This document shows positions 1-5,646 of a DNA stretch of 11,746 nucleotides, one piece after another (the stretch's first letter is position 1; the number at the start of each line of letters is the position of its first letter). The notes under the pieces are model-generated. The model was not told the DNA's origin and made no database searches. It worked only from the letters and a program-made list of their open reading frames with translations. Both the position numbers and the translations under genes were made by a program. The stretch is from JAULZV01 sp964401885 (GTDB taxonomy: Bacteria > Patescibacteriota > Minisyncoccia > Phycocordibacterales > JAACPR01), in contig CAYOAC010000023.1 in assembly GCA_964401885.1 (NCBI GenBank), positions 1-11,746 of the forward strand, read 5' to 3'.

Positions 1-75
1 CGTTACGGTGCGGGTTTTTTTAATCTTGATGAGTATGAGCAGCAGAAACAGAATGTTGAGGTAACGGAGGTTTAA
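1..75 (+). CDS. C-terminal tail of an unidentified protein (partial, 5' end off the window)
   Basis: Frame 1 is open from the first base to a TAA at 73-75 and encodes 24 residues beginning RYGAGFFNLDEYEQQKQNVE. The tail is polar and rich in Glu and Gln, with no motif that identifies the family. It ends 1 base before the ATG of the next short reading frame, and the Shine-Dalgarno of that frame lies inside its last codons, so the two were probably a translationally linked pair. Codon choice is somewhat more GC-rich than in the genes to the right. That it is coding is inferred only from the open frame and the linked ribosome binding site. Confidence 0.5.
   Translation, partial: RYGAGFFNLDEYEQQKQNVEVTEV
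66..70 (+). promoter_or_regulatory. Strong Shine-Dalgarno (GGAGG) for the ORF at 77
   Basis: GGAGG sits 6 bases upstream of the ATG at 77-79, at ideal spacing. Most other genes in this window have no such site, so its presence suggests that the 77-160 frame once began a real gene, or that this end of the scaffold has a different origin. Confidence 0.6.
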
Positions 76-76
76 G

Positions 77-160
77 ATGCAGTCCTGCTTTTTGGGAGTA
101 GATATCGGTACAACAGCAATGAAAATTCTTGCAGGTACATGTAGATCAATGGGGGTTTAA
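77..160 (+). pseudogene. Truncated N-terminus of an actin-fold (ASKHA) ATPase/kinase-like protein
   Basis: This is a 27-codon frame with a strong Shine-Dalgarno, starting MQSCFLGVDIGTTAMKILAG and ending at a TAA. The G-[VI]-D-I-G-T-T-x-x-K pattern is the phosphate-1 loop that opens proteins of the actin/Hsp70/sugar-kinase fold. PilM, FtsA and FGGY kinases all begin this way within their first 10-15 residues. The frame stops about 12 residues after this motif, and no other frame continues the similarity before the terminator at 197, so the rest of the gene is absent rather than merely frameshifted. It may be a gene remnant, a rearrangement breakpoint or a scaffold misjoin. Which ASKHA family it came from cannot be decided from 27 residues. 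Confidence 0.45.
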
Positions 161-196
161 ATAAAATAATTCTCTATTTTTAAATAAATTTTAAAT

Positions 197-227
197 AAAA
201 AAGCGGGCCCGTCGGGCCCGCTTTTTT
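197..227. terminator. Bidirectional intrinsic terminator
   Basis: A perfect 14-bp stem (six A/T pairs plus the GC-rich GCGGGCCC/GGGCCCGC block) closes a 3-base loop (GTC). It is flanked by an A-run on the left and a T-run on the right, so it can end transcription in both directions. It lies 5 bases beyond the folA stop codon on the minus strand and also closes the plus-strand unit coming from the left edge. Confidence 0.92.
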
Positions 228-232
228 ATTTA

Positions 233-781
233 TTAAACTTTAATCCATTTTTGAATTTCATACTGAATATTTTTTGATGATTGATCAGGATTGGCTATAG
301 TATCTTCATATAAACCTATTATCGATTTCTGAAAATCGTTTGGGATATTGGGAAATTTCGCTGTACCGGAAACATCAAGATTAACTTCTGTATAATGAAT
401 TTCATCTGCAAGATTTATTGTTGAATTATATATTTGTTCGCCACCGATAATACAGATTTTTTCAGGATTTATTTTTGAGGCTTGAAATATCGCATCTTCA
501 ATAGAATTTGCGATCAAAACATTTTCAGGAGCTTCATAATCTGTATTTCTTGTAATAATAATATTTTGCCTTCCTGGAAGTGGTTCGGGTTTTTGTGTTT
601 CTTTGTTTTTTTTAAAAGTTTCAAAAGTTACTCTGCCCATAATGATAGGGAAGCCAAGTGTAACTGATCTAAAATATTTCATATCTTCAGAAAGTCTTGG
701 CCAAGGTATTTCATTATTAATATTACCTATTAATCTGTCTTTTTTTGATGCTGCAACGATGAGTACGATTTTAGGCTTCAT
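233..781 (-). CDS. folA: Dihydrofolate reductase
   Basis: Cytosolic enzyme that reduces dihydrofolate to tetrahydrofolate with NADPH, regenerating the cofactor that ThyA oxidises. With the ATG at 781 the protein has 182 residues, slightly longer than the usual 160-170. The DHFR landmarks are in order: the N-terminal strand IVLIVAA with RLIG (16-19), IPWPRLSEDMKYF with the catalytic acid at D33, PIIMGRVTFE (45-54) for NADPH, LPGRQNIIITR (68-78), and the IIGGEQIY loop (111-118). A TTG 30 bases upstream (811) would add 10 residues. The ATG is preferred because the family starts just before this strand and because the predicted promoter (802-830) overlaps the TTG. The sequence between GRVTFE and LPGR is an enlarged Lys-rich loop. 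It is divergently transcribed from the cytidylyltransferase-deaminase operon, which fits shared control of thymidylate supply. Confidence 0.95.
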   Translation of the reverse strand: MKPKIVLIVAASKKDRLIGNINNEIPWPRLSEDMKYFRSVTLGFPIIMGRVTFETFKKNKETQKPEPLPGRQNIIITRNTDYEAPENVLIANSIEDAIFQASKINPEKICIIGGEQIYNSTINLADEIHYTEVNLDVSGTAKFPNIPNDFQKSIIGLYEDTIANPDQSSKNIQYEIQKWIKV

Positions 782-801
782 TTTATTGGTTTTATAGACA
801 A

Positions 802-830
802 ATTCTAACAAACTTATAGAAGTGTCACAA
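802..830 (-). promoter_or_regulatory. Predicted folA promoter
   Basis: Read on the minus strand, TTGTGA (825-830) and TAGAAT (802-807) are separated by 17 bases, a good sigma-70-type match. Transcription would begin near 795, about 14 bases before the chosen folA ATG. Confidence 0.55.
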
Positions 831-844
831 TCTTGCGAATCTTA

Positions 845-873
845 TTGTGAGTGATAGGCTTAATTCATATAAG
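845..873 (+). promoter_or_regulatory. Predicted promoter of the cytidylyltransferase-deaminase operon
   Basis: TTGTGA (845-850) and TATAAG (868-873) are 17 bases apart. Transcription would begin near 880, leaving a leader of about 15 bases before the ATG at 895 and excluding the GTG at 847 as a start. The -35 hexamer is identical to the one proposed for the divergent folA promoter. Confidence 0.6.
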
Positions 874-894
874 ATTCATAATTATAAAGACAAA

Positions 895-1483
895 ATGAAA
901 ATAATAAACAATGAATTGCTTGCGCCGTATATCCCAAAATATGATGAACTTGTAAAAATAGTTGATGCACTTAAAACGATAGGTCAAAAAATTGTGTTGA
1001 CTCAAGGTACTTGGGATNNNNNNNNNNGATATGGTTCACACTGGCCACATAAAATATCTAGAGCAAGCCAAAAAAGCAGGAGACATACTAATTGTTGCTG
1101 TTGATTCTGATCGCATTACAAAACAGAGAAAGGGCCCGAAGAGACCTTTTGATCCTGAAGAAGAAAGAATATCTGTTGTTAGATCTTTGAGATCAGTCGA
1201 TATTGTGACTTTTAAAGATAATTATGAAGATATGTTGGATACTTTGAAAGCAGTCAAGCCAGATGTTTTTGTTATAAGTGTAAGTACTGGTTCAGAAATT
1301 CAAAAAGATATTGAAGAATTTAAAAAATATGCCAAAGAAGTATTGAATCTACCTCCTCAGTCATCAACATCTACAACTGCAAAACTTAGAAGATTAAGAG
1401 GGGATGTTATTGAAGATTTTGAAACTGACTTACATGCTTTGATAAATAGTTTCAAGGATAAATTAAGTGGTGACCAAAAATGA
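895..1483 (+). CDS. Cytidylyltransferase-like (RfaE C-domain/TagD-like) nucleotidyltransferase, interrupted by an assembly gap
   Basis: Member of the HxGH nucleotidylyltransferase superfamily, which transfers a nucleotide to a phosphorylated small molecule. Left of the gap the frame ends IVLTQGTWD; right of it the protein resumes MVHTGHIKYLEQAKKAGD. Joined, this gives GTWDMVHTGH, the family signature G-T-x-D-x-x-H-x-G-H. Further marks are the strand ILIVAVDSD, the RPFDPEEER segment and QSSTSTT towards the C-terminus, as in RfaE-type enzymes. As written, the halves are in different frames; removing the 10 Ns and one copy of the GAT flanking them restores one frame of 191 residues. The ATG at 895 is preferred over a GTG at 847, which lies in the predicted promoter. 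The stop overlaps the next start (ATGA), suggesting coupled translation. The substrate cannot be read from sequence; ADP-heptose synthase-like and glycerol-3-phosphate cytidylyltransferase-like roles are both possible. Confidence 0.82.
1018..1027. other. Assembly gap (10 N), probably of true size zero
   Basis: Ten Ns lie between TTGGGAT and GATATGG. The duplicated GAT on both sides suggests that the two contigs really overlap by 3 bases. Collapsing 13 bases makes the gene continuous, restores the frame and completes the conserved HxGH motif without any missing residue. Confidence 0.85.
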
Positions 1484-2352
1484 TGAAAACAGCAATTGTA
1501 ATGTATTGCCCGGTTGTTCATAATGGTTATGTTAATTTTTTGAAAAAAAACGGTTCTTCAGACATCGCTGTTTTTTTGATAGACAATTCTGTATTTGATG
1601 ATTTAGATAAAAAAGATTCAAGATCAGTTCAGTCTATAAAGAGAGATTTAAGGGCTCTAGAAACAAATGTTGCGCGTGATTTAATCAAGCAAAATTACGA
1701 AGGGCTTGTAGATATTTTAGGAATAGAAAAATTAAATATACTTTCAGATTTTGAAAAAATTATTTTGCCAGAAGATTCTTTTTCTAGAGCATTTGTAAAA
1801 AACTACATTCCTAATTTTGAGAATGTTGAATTTGTAGAATTTTTCTTGCGTTGGGATATGCCTAATTCTACAAATAGAAATGATATGGAAGTTGATGGTA
1901 CTGTTTCGACAGAAGAGCTTTTAAATAAGGGTTTATTAAAACATTTAGATTCTGCAAAATCAGAACAAAAATTCAGTCCTGATTGGTGGAGACAGATTGG
2001 TTCTGTTCTTGTTAGAGATAATGAAGAAATACTTCGTGCGCATAATACTCACTTACCAACTGAACATGAGGTTGGATTCGCTGGGGATCCTCGTTGTAAT
2101 TTTAATGCTGGTGAATCAATTGAAATTTCAAAAGCAATTCATTCTGAAGCAGGATTGATTGCCGCCGCAGCATCTTCTGGTATTTCTACAAAAGGTTGTG
2201 ATCTTTTTGTGACAACTTTCCCTTGCCCTGCTTGTGCAAATTTAATCGCCTTGTCTGGAATAAAAAAAATCTATTTTATCGACGGGTATTCTCTTGTTGG
2301 TGCTGTTGATGTTCTTAAAGAATATGGAGTTGAAATAATTCGTGTTCAATAA
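1480..2352 (+). CDS. dCMP deaminase-like protein with an N-terminal degenerate nucleotidylyltransferase-like domain
   Basis: The C-terminal part (about 168-290) is a zinc-dependent cytidine/deoxycytidylate deaminase: H221-S-E223 supplies a zinc ligand and the catalytic glutamate, and the PCPAC motif supplies zinc ligands C249 and C252. The FVTTFPCPAC context and the C206 region resemble dCMP deaminases, which make dUMP for thymidylate synthase. At 290 residues it is about twice the usual length. The N-terminal about 125 residues read TAIVMYCPVVHNGYVNFLKK then IAVFLID. This parallels the upstream neighbour (IVLTQGTWDMVHTGHIKYLE then ILIVAVD), so it looks like the same HxGH fold with the second His replaced by Tyr (V13-H14-N15-G16-Y17). 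It overlaps the upstream gene by ATGA; an alternative ATG lies one codon later. Deaminase identity is secure; dCMP as substrate is likely from motif context and neighbours; the N-domain assignment is inference from pattern similarity. Confidence 0.85.
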   Translation: MMKTAIVMYCPVVHNGYVNFLKKNGSSDIAVFLIDNSVFDDLDKKDSRSVQSIKRDLRALETNVARDLIKQNYEGLVDILGIEKLNILSDFEKIILPEDSFSRAFVKNYIPNFENVEFVEFFLRWDMPNSTNRNDMEVDGTVSTEELLNKGLLKHLDSAKSEQKFSPDWWRQIGSVLVRDNEEILRAHNTHLPTEHEVGFAGDPRCNFNAGESIEISKAIHSEAGLIAAAASSGISTKGCDLFVTTFPCPACANLIALSGIKKIYFIDGYSLVGAVDVLKEYGVEIIRVQ

Positions 2353-2360
2353 TTTTTTTT

Positions 2361-2391
2361 AAAAAATCCCCAACATTTTTAGAAGGGGATT
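2361..2391 (-). terminator. Intrinsic terminator of the HIT gene
   Basis: On the minus strand the stem AATCCCC/GGGGATT (7 bp, 13-base loop) is followed directly by a run of T. It lies just beyond the stop of the HIT gene. On the plus strand the stem is not followed by a T-run, so it probably serves the minus strand, although the hairpin also lies just after the deaminase stop. Confidence 0.7.
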
Positions 2392-2397
2392 CAAAGA

Positions 2398-2844
2398 TTA
2401 TTCGGGTTTTGCAATGGCTACATACATTGAACGTCTTTCTTCTGGGTCACCGTCAGTAACCGTGATGTGACAATGCAAATGAGTTACTGTAGCTCCTGTT
2501 TTTTGTGTTTCGCCAAACCTCATGAAAAAACCGCCGTGTCGTAATCCAAACTCTTTAACTGTAAATTGAATTGCTAATTGCAATTCTAACCAACCTTGAG
2601 TTGAAATTTGTTCAATCGAAGTTATGAAGGGCTTGTGTACAAGTAATATGTGCAAAGAAGTTCCTCCATAAGGGAAGGCATTTTTTGTTACCAACCAAAA
2701 TTCATTTTCAAATAATATTGGATTTGGGTGATGCTCTTTGAAGTAATCAGTTTCAAATGGATCAACACCTTCATCTTCTATTCTTTGATATACAGCTCTC
2801 TGCTCAGCTGTTCTAGTATTATATTTGTCTACATATTTGCTCAT
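2398..2844 (-). CDS. HIT (histidine triad) family nucleotide hydrolase/transferase-like protein
   Basis: Small cytosolic protein of 148 residues. The histidine triad is present as H122-L-H124-C-H126 within GATVTHLHCHITV, and HILLVHKPFITSIEQIS (65-81) forms the conserved strand and helix before it. HIT proteins hydrolyse or transfer nucleotidyl groups, such as phosphoramidates, Ap4A and related dinucleotides; the specific substrate cannot be told. The first about 45 residues (charged, Tyr-rich, ending HHPNPILFENEFWLV) form an N-terminal extension before the usual start of the domain. It lies downstream of thyA on the same strand, separated by a strong hairpin, so it is either expressed by readthrough or from a weak promoter in the AT-rich spacer that could not be fixed with confidence. 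Confidence 0.88.
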   Translation of the reverse strand: MSKYVDKYNTRTAEQRAVYQRIEDEGVDPFETDYFKEHHPNPILFENEFWLVTKNAFPYGGTSLHILLVHKPFITSIEQISTQGWLELQLAIQFTVKEFGLRHGGFFMRFGETQKTGATVTHLHCHITVTDGDPEERRSMYVAIAKPE

Positions 2845-2870
2845 TTGATTTGCATCTTAACATAAAAAAT

Positions 2871-2906
2871 AAATAAAAAAACTGCCATGTTGCCATGGCA
2901 GTTTTT
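2871..2906 (-). terminator. Intrinsic terminator of thyA
   Basis: The stem ACTGCCATG/CATGGCAGT with four extra A/T pairs (13 bp in all) closes a 4-base loop. On the minus strand it is followed by a long T-rich tract. It sits 11 bases beyond the thyA stop codon. The A-run and T-run flank both sides, so it could also act on the plus strand. Confidence 0.88.
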
Positions 2907-2917
2907 GTGAATTTAAG

Positions 2918-3880
2918 CTAAATCAAAGTAGGGATTGCAAAATTTGGGTGTGGGTCATAATCATCACCGATTTTGAAATGTTCCTTTCTCAATTCCCAAG
3001 GAAGTTCGTATGGCTTTTCTGGTTCCAATGTAACAGTAGGGAACCTTCTTGGTTCACGACTAAGTAATTCTGTTACTGAATCGTATTGGAGATCATAGAT
3101 TTGAGCCGAAGAAACAAAGTGTGTATATTTTGTAAACTTCAGACCATGAATCATCGACAGAGCCAGACCAAGAGCACACCATTGAGAAATATTGAATTGA
3201 AGACCAACGGGAGTATCGGCAGATCTTTGAACACAAGTCACTTCCATCTCCCCTAATTCGGGGAAAATGTGAACATGAAATGTTGTTCCATGACATGGTG
3301 CAACAACAACTTTTCGGTCATAACCTTGTTCCTTTGAACCAAGGGCAAGATGAGGAATCCAGGTTGTCATCATAATTGTTCTGCTCATTGGCCAATTTTT
3401 CATTGCTTCATTTAGAGCTGCCAATTGATCAAAGTTCTTTTTGGTTGAATCTCCAGTCCCTGGGTATGATCTTAGGGCTGGTCCGTAAGAACCGTCACCA
3501 AGATCACCTTCTTCAAGACCCCAGATTGCACATTTGTCTTCGGTAACCCAACTTTTCCAGAATTGCTCAGGGCATCCAAACGACTTGAGTTCTTCAAGCG
3601 TTCTTACTCCATTGATAAAGGCTGCGATTTCACCAATGGCTCCAGTTACCAATTTTCTGTCATCACGACAAGTAAAAATTGGAAATCCGTTGGACAGGTC
3701 ATATTCTAAACAACACATCTTACCTGTTATTTCTCGGGCTAGACCGTTACCTTTACCGGCATTTTCTGGCAGAGTTGCATGGATTGGTTTTTTGTCTTTA
3801 CCTTTCTCCATTATTGCTCTAAGAAGGTCTTCATATTGTGTGTCGGGCACACGTTCGTCAAAGGGCTTGTAATCAATCAT
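2918..3880 (-). CDS. thyA: Thymidylate synthase (ThyA family, divergent)
   Basis: Converts dUMP to dTMP using methylene-tetrahydrofolate and releases dihydrofolate, which FolA recycles. The protein has 320 residues against about 264 in E. coli. Kept: the nucleophile in APCHG (C196); QRSAD with R219 and D222; GLQFN with N230, which corresponds to the Asn that selects dUMP (an Asp there marks dCMP hydroxymethylases); Y262; and the C-terminal DPHPNFAIP block. Altered: the usual N-terminal RTGT phosphate loop reads KGNG; the paired SRR reads S166-R167-T168; and the His of the GDAHLY motif is Q260 (SSAQIY). An extra segment precedes the catalytic cysteine. Positions were matched to E. coli ThyA by eye. 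ThyA-family membership is certain; normal activity is likely but not proven given these changes. It is divergent from glyA, which makes its cofactor. Confidence 0.92.
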   Translation of the reverse strand: MIDYKPFDERVPDTQYEDLLRAIMEKGKDKKPIHATLPENAGKGNGLAREITGKMCCLEYDLSNGFPIFTCRDDRKLVTGAIGEIAAFINGVRTLEELKSFGCPEQFWKSWVTEDKCAIWGLEEGDLGDGSYGPALRSYPGTGDSTKKNFDQLAALNEAMKNWPMSRTIMMTTWIPHLALGSKEQGYDRKVVVAPCHGTTFHVHIFPELGEMEVTCVQRSADTPVGLQFNISQWCALGLALSMIHGLKFTKYTHFVSSAQIYDLQYDSVTELLSREPRRFPTVTLEPEKPYELPWELRKEHFKIGDDYDPHPNFAIPTLI

Positions 3881-3906
3881 AATTTTGTGTTAATTGGTAT
3901 TCTTGG

Positions 3907-3937
3907 ATTATACTACATTTTGTAAGGGGGTAGTCAA
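3907..3937 (-). promoter_or_regulatory. Predicted thyA promoter
   Basis: Read on the minus strand, TTGACT (3932-3937) and a perfect TATAAT (3907-3912) are separated by 19 bases, slightly longer than ideal. Transcription would begin near 3900, about 20 bases before the thyA ATG. Confidence 0.6.
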
Positions 3938-3958
3938 ATTTTTTTTGTGAAGTAAAAT
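3931..3958 (+). promoter_or_regulatory. Possible glyA promoter overlapping the thyA promoter
   Basis: TAGTCA (3931-3936) and TAAAAT (3953-3958) are 16 bases apart, which would start the transcript near 3965, about 27 bases before the glyA ATG. The -35 element shares the TAGTCAA bases with that of thyA on the other strand, so the two polymerases would compete. The -35 match is weak. Confidence 0.4.
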
Positions 3959-3991
3959 ACACCTACTATCAGTCAAATAACAAAAACCACC

Positions 3992-5164
3992 ATGAAAGAT
4001 ACACAAATTCAAAAACTTATTAAGGCAGAAAAAGAAAGACAAAAAAAAGTTATTAATCTTATTGCGTCTGAAAATATTGTTTCTCAAGATGTGTTAGACG
4101 CACTTGGTTCTGAACTCACAAATAAATATGCTGAAGGATATTCTCATTCAAGATATTATGGTGGTAACGAAATTATTGATCAGATAGAAGATATTTGTAT
4201 TGAAAGGGCTTTAGAAACTTTTAAGATTTCAAAAAATAAATGGCATGTGAATGTACAACCTCTTTCTGGTTCTCCTGCAAACTTGGCTGTATATTCTGCA
4301 CTGCTTACTCCTGGAGATAGTATTATGGCAATGGATCTTTCTCATGGCGGGCATCTCACTCATGGATTTAAAGTTTCTTTTACCGGAAAATTATATACAC
4401 AAATTGCATATGGTGTAGACGAAAAAACACAAGTACTCGATTATGATGTTTTGATGCAAATGGCACAAAAATATAAACCAAAAATTATTATTACTGGATA
4501 CTCTGCCTATCCCAGAAAAATTAATTTTAAAAAATTTAGAGAAATTGCAGATTCAGTAGGGGCATTGTTGATGGTGGATATGGCACATATTGCAGGACTT
4601 GTTGCTGGTGGTTCACACCCAACACCTTTTGCGTATGCAGATATCGTAACTACAACAACTCATAAAACTCTTAGAGGTCCAAGATCTGGAATTATTTTTG
4701 TTAAAAAGGATATAAGAGAATTAGATAAAAAAATTGATAAAGCAGTTTTTCCTGGCCTTCAAGGCGGCCCTCATATGAATCAGATTGCTGCAGTGGCAGT
4801 TGCATTAAAAGAAGCACAAGCTCCTGCATACAAAAAATATACAGAACAAGTTTGTAAAAATGCAAAAACTCTTGCAAGTGAATTAAAAAAGCTTGGTTGG
4901 AAAATTCTTTCTGGGGGGACAGACAATCATATTGTACTTGTAGATGTTTGGATGGGTGGAAAGGGAATCGGTGGGAAAGAAGCTTCAGACAGACTAGAAA
5001 AGGAGGGAATTATTGTGAATAAAAATACGATTCCTGGAGAAAAAAGAAAACCGGCTGATCCTTCAGGTATCAGATTAGGAACTGCTGCTGAAACAACCAG
5101 AGGGAAGAAAGAGAAAGATTTCGTAAAGATTGCAAAGAAAATAGACGAGATTCTTAAAAAATAA
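3992..5164 (+). CDS. glyA: Serine hydroxymethyltransferase
   Basis: PLP enzyme that transfers the hydroxymethyl carbon of serine to tetrahydrofolate, giving glycine and methylene-THF, the carbon donor for ThyA. The protein has 390 residues, a little shorter than the about 415 of E. coli. Landmarks: NLIASENIVS (22-31), the NKYAEGYSHSRYYGG substrate loop (44-58), PLSGSPANLAVY (90-101), DLSHGGHLTHG (115-125), the PLP-contacting DMAHIAGLVAGG (196-207), the Schiff-base lysine K225 in TTTTHKTLRGPRSG, FPGLQGGPH, and the C-terminal GIRLGTAA block. The SGSPAN form is the one seen in eukaryotic and archaeal enzymes, where many bacteria have SGSQAN. All catalytic features visible to the eye are intact. 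It is divergent from thyA and ends at a strong terminator, so it is probably a single-gene unit. Confidence 0.97.
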   Translation: MKDTQIQKLIKAEKERQKKVINLIASENIVSQDVLDALGSELTNKYAEGYSHSRYYGGNEIIDQIEDICIERALETFKISKNKWHVNVQPLSGSPANLAVYSALLTPGDSIMAMDLSHGGHLTHGFKVSFTGKLYTQIAYGVDEKTQVLDYDVLMQMAQKYKPKIIITGYSAYPRKINFKKFREIADSVGALLMVDMAHIAGLVAGGSHPTPFAYADIVTTTTHKTLRGPRSGIIFVKKDIRELDKKIDKAVFPGLQGGPHMNQIAAVAVALKEAQAPAYKKYTEQVCKNAKTLASELKKLGWKILSGGTDNHIVLVDVWMGGKGIGGKEASDRLEKEGIIVNKNTIPGEKRKPADPSGIRLGTAAETTRGKKEKDFVKIAKKIDEILKK

Positions 5165-5167
5165 TTT

Positions 5168-5208
5168 AAAGGTGGGCAAGGCGAAGCCTTGCCCACCTTT
5201 TTCTTTTT
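5168..5208 (+). terminator. Intrinsic terminator of glyA
   Basis: A perfect 15-bp stem (5168-5182 with 5186-5200, core GGTGGGCAAGGC) closes a GAA triloop and is followed by TTTTTTCTTTTT-like sequence. It begins 3 bases after the glyA stop. Only about 14 bases separate it from the dut start, leaving no room for an ordinary promoter. Confidence 0.93.
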
Positions 5209-5222
5209 GTTAAAGTATATTA

Positions 5223-5645
5223 ATGAATATTAAAGTAAAAAAACTACATACTGATGCTCAAATACATCACATTGCCCATATTGGTGACGCTGGATGTGAT
5301 TTGTTCGCAACAGAAGCTGTAACACTTAATCCAGGAGAAAGAGGGCAAGTCCCTACGGGACTTGCCTTCGAGCTTCCTTTGGGATATGTATCTCTAATTT
5401 GGGACAAGAGTGGGCTTTCACACAAGGCAGGTATTAAAACTCTCGGAGGTGTGATAGATTCAGGATATCGAGGTGAATATATGATTGGGGTTATAAATCT
5501 AGGAGATCAATCCTACACTTTTGAAAAAGGTCATAAAGTAGCCCAGCTCTTAATTCAAAAAGTAGAATCACCAATTTTTGAAGAGGTGGTAGAATTATCA
5601 GATACAAGTAGAGGGGAAGGAGGGTTTGGAAGTACTGGAAAATAA
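5223..5645 (+). CDS. dut: dUTP diphosphatase (trimeric dUTPase)
   Basis: Hydrolyses dUTP to dUMP and pyrophosphate, keeping uracil out of DNA and feeding ThyA. The 140 residues hold all five motifs of the homotrimeric family: DAGCDLFA (motif 1), DKSGLSHKAG (motif 2, with D-K replacing the common P-R before SGL), GGVIDSGYRGEYMIGVINL (motif 3, with the catalytic Asp in VID and the base-pocket Tyr), GHKVAQLLIQKV (motif 4) and the flexible C-terminal SRGEGGFGSTG (motif 5). The ATG follows the glyA terminator after only about 14 bases, with no promoter recognised, so expression may come from readthrough or a promoter inside the terminator region. Its stop is 1 base from the argS ATG, making a dut-argS unit. 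A perfect 10-bp hairpin lies inside the gene (5344-5366). Confidence 0.97.
   Translation: MNIKVKKLHTDAQIHHIAHIGDAGCDLFATEAVTLNPGERGQVPTGLAFELPLGYVSLIWDKSGLSHKAGIKTLGGVIDSGYRGEYMIGVINLGDQSYTFEKGHKVAQLLIQKVESPIFEEVVELSDTSRGEGGFGSTGK
5344..5366. repeat. Perfect hairpin inside the dut coding sequence
   Basis: GGCAAGTCCC, a TAC loop, then GGGACTTGCC: a 10-bp perfect stem with a triloop. It falls on codons for the conserved GQVPTGLA stretch before motif 2. The outer bases (GGGCAAG and CTTGCC) are the same as in the glyA terminator stem about 170 bases upstream. No T-run follows, so it is not a plain terminator. Confidence 0.7.
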
Positions 5646-5646
5646 T

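Noticed and set aside
782..811. TTG start at 811 for folA
   Set aside because: It would add 10 residues before the usual DHFR first strand and lies within the spacer of the predicted promoter.
847..895. GTG start at 847 for the cytidylyltransferase gene
   Set aside because: It overlaps the predicted -35 element and adds residues unlike the family; the ATG at 895 fits the promoter.
847..1483. Frameshifted pseudogene in the cytidylyltransferase
   Set aside because: The change of frame falls exactly at the N run and vanishes when the duplicated GAT is collapsed, so it is an assembly effect.
1481..1483. UGA read as glycine (genetic code 25, as in some Patescibacteria)
   Set aside because: UGA closes the cytidylyltransferase gene at the expected length with an ATGA overlap, and no conserved gene here contains an in-frame UGA.
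3534..3872. 112-codon plus-strand reading frame opposite thyA
   Set aside because: It is antisense to well-conserved thyA codons, has no ribosome binding site and no recognisable motif. The same holds for the other long frames opposite or inside glyA, argS and ileS.
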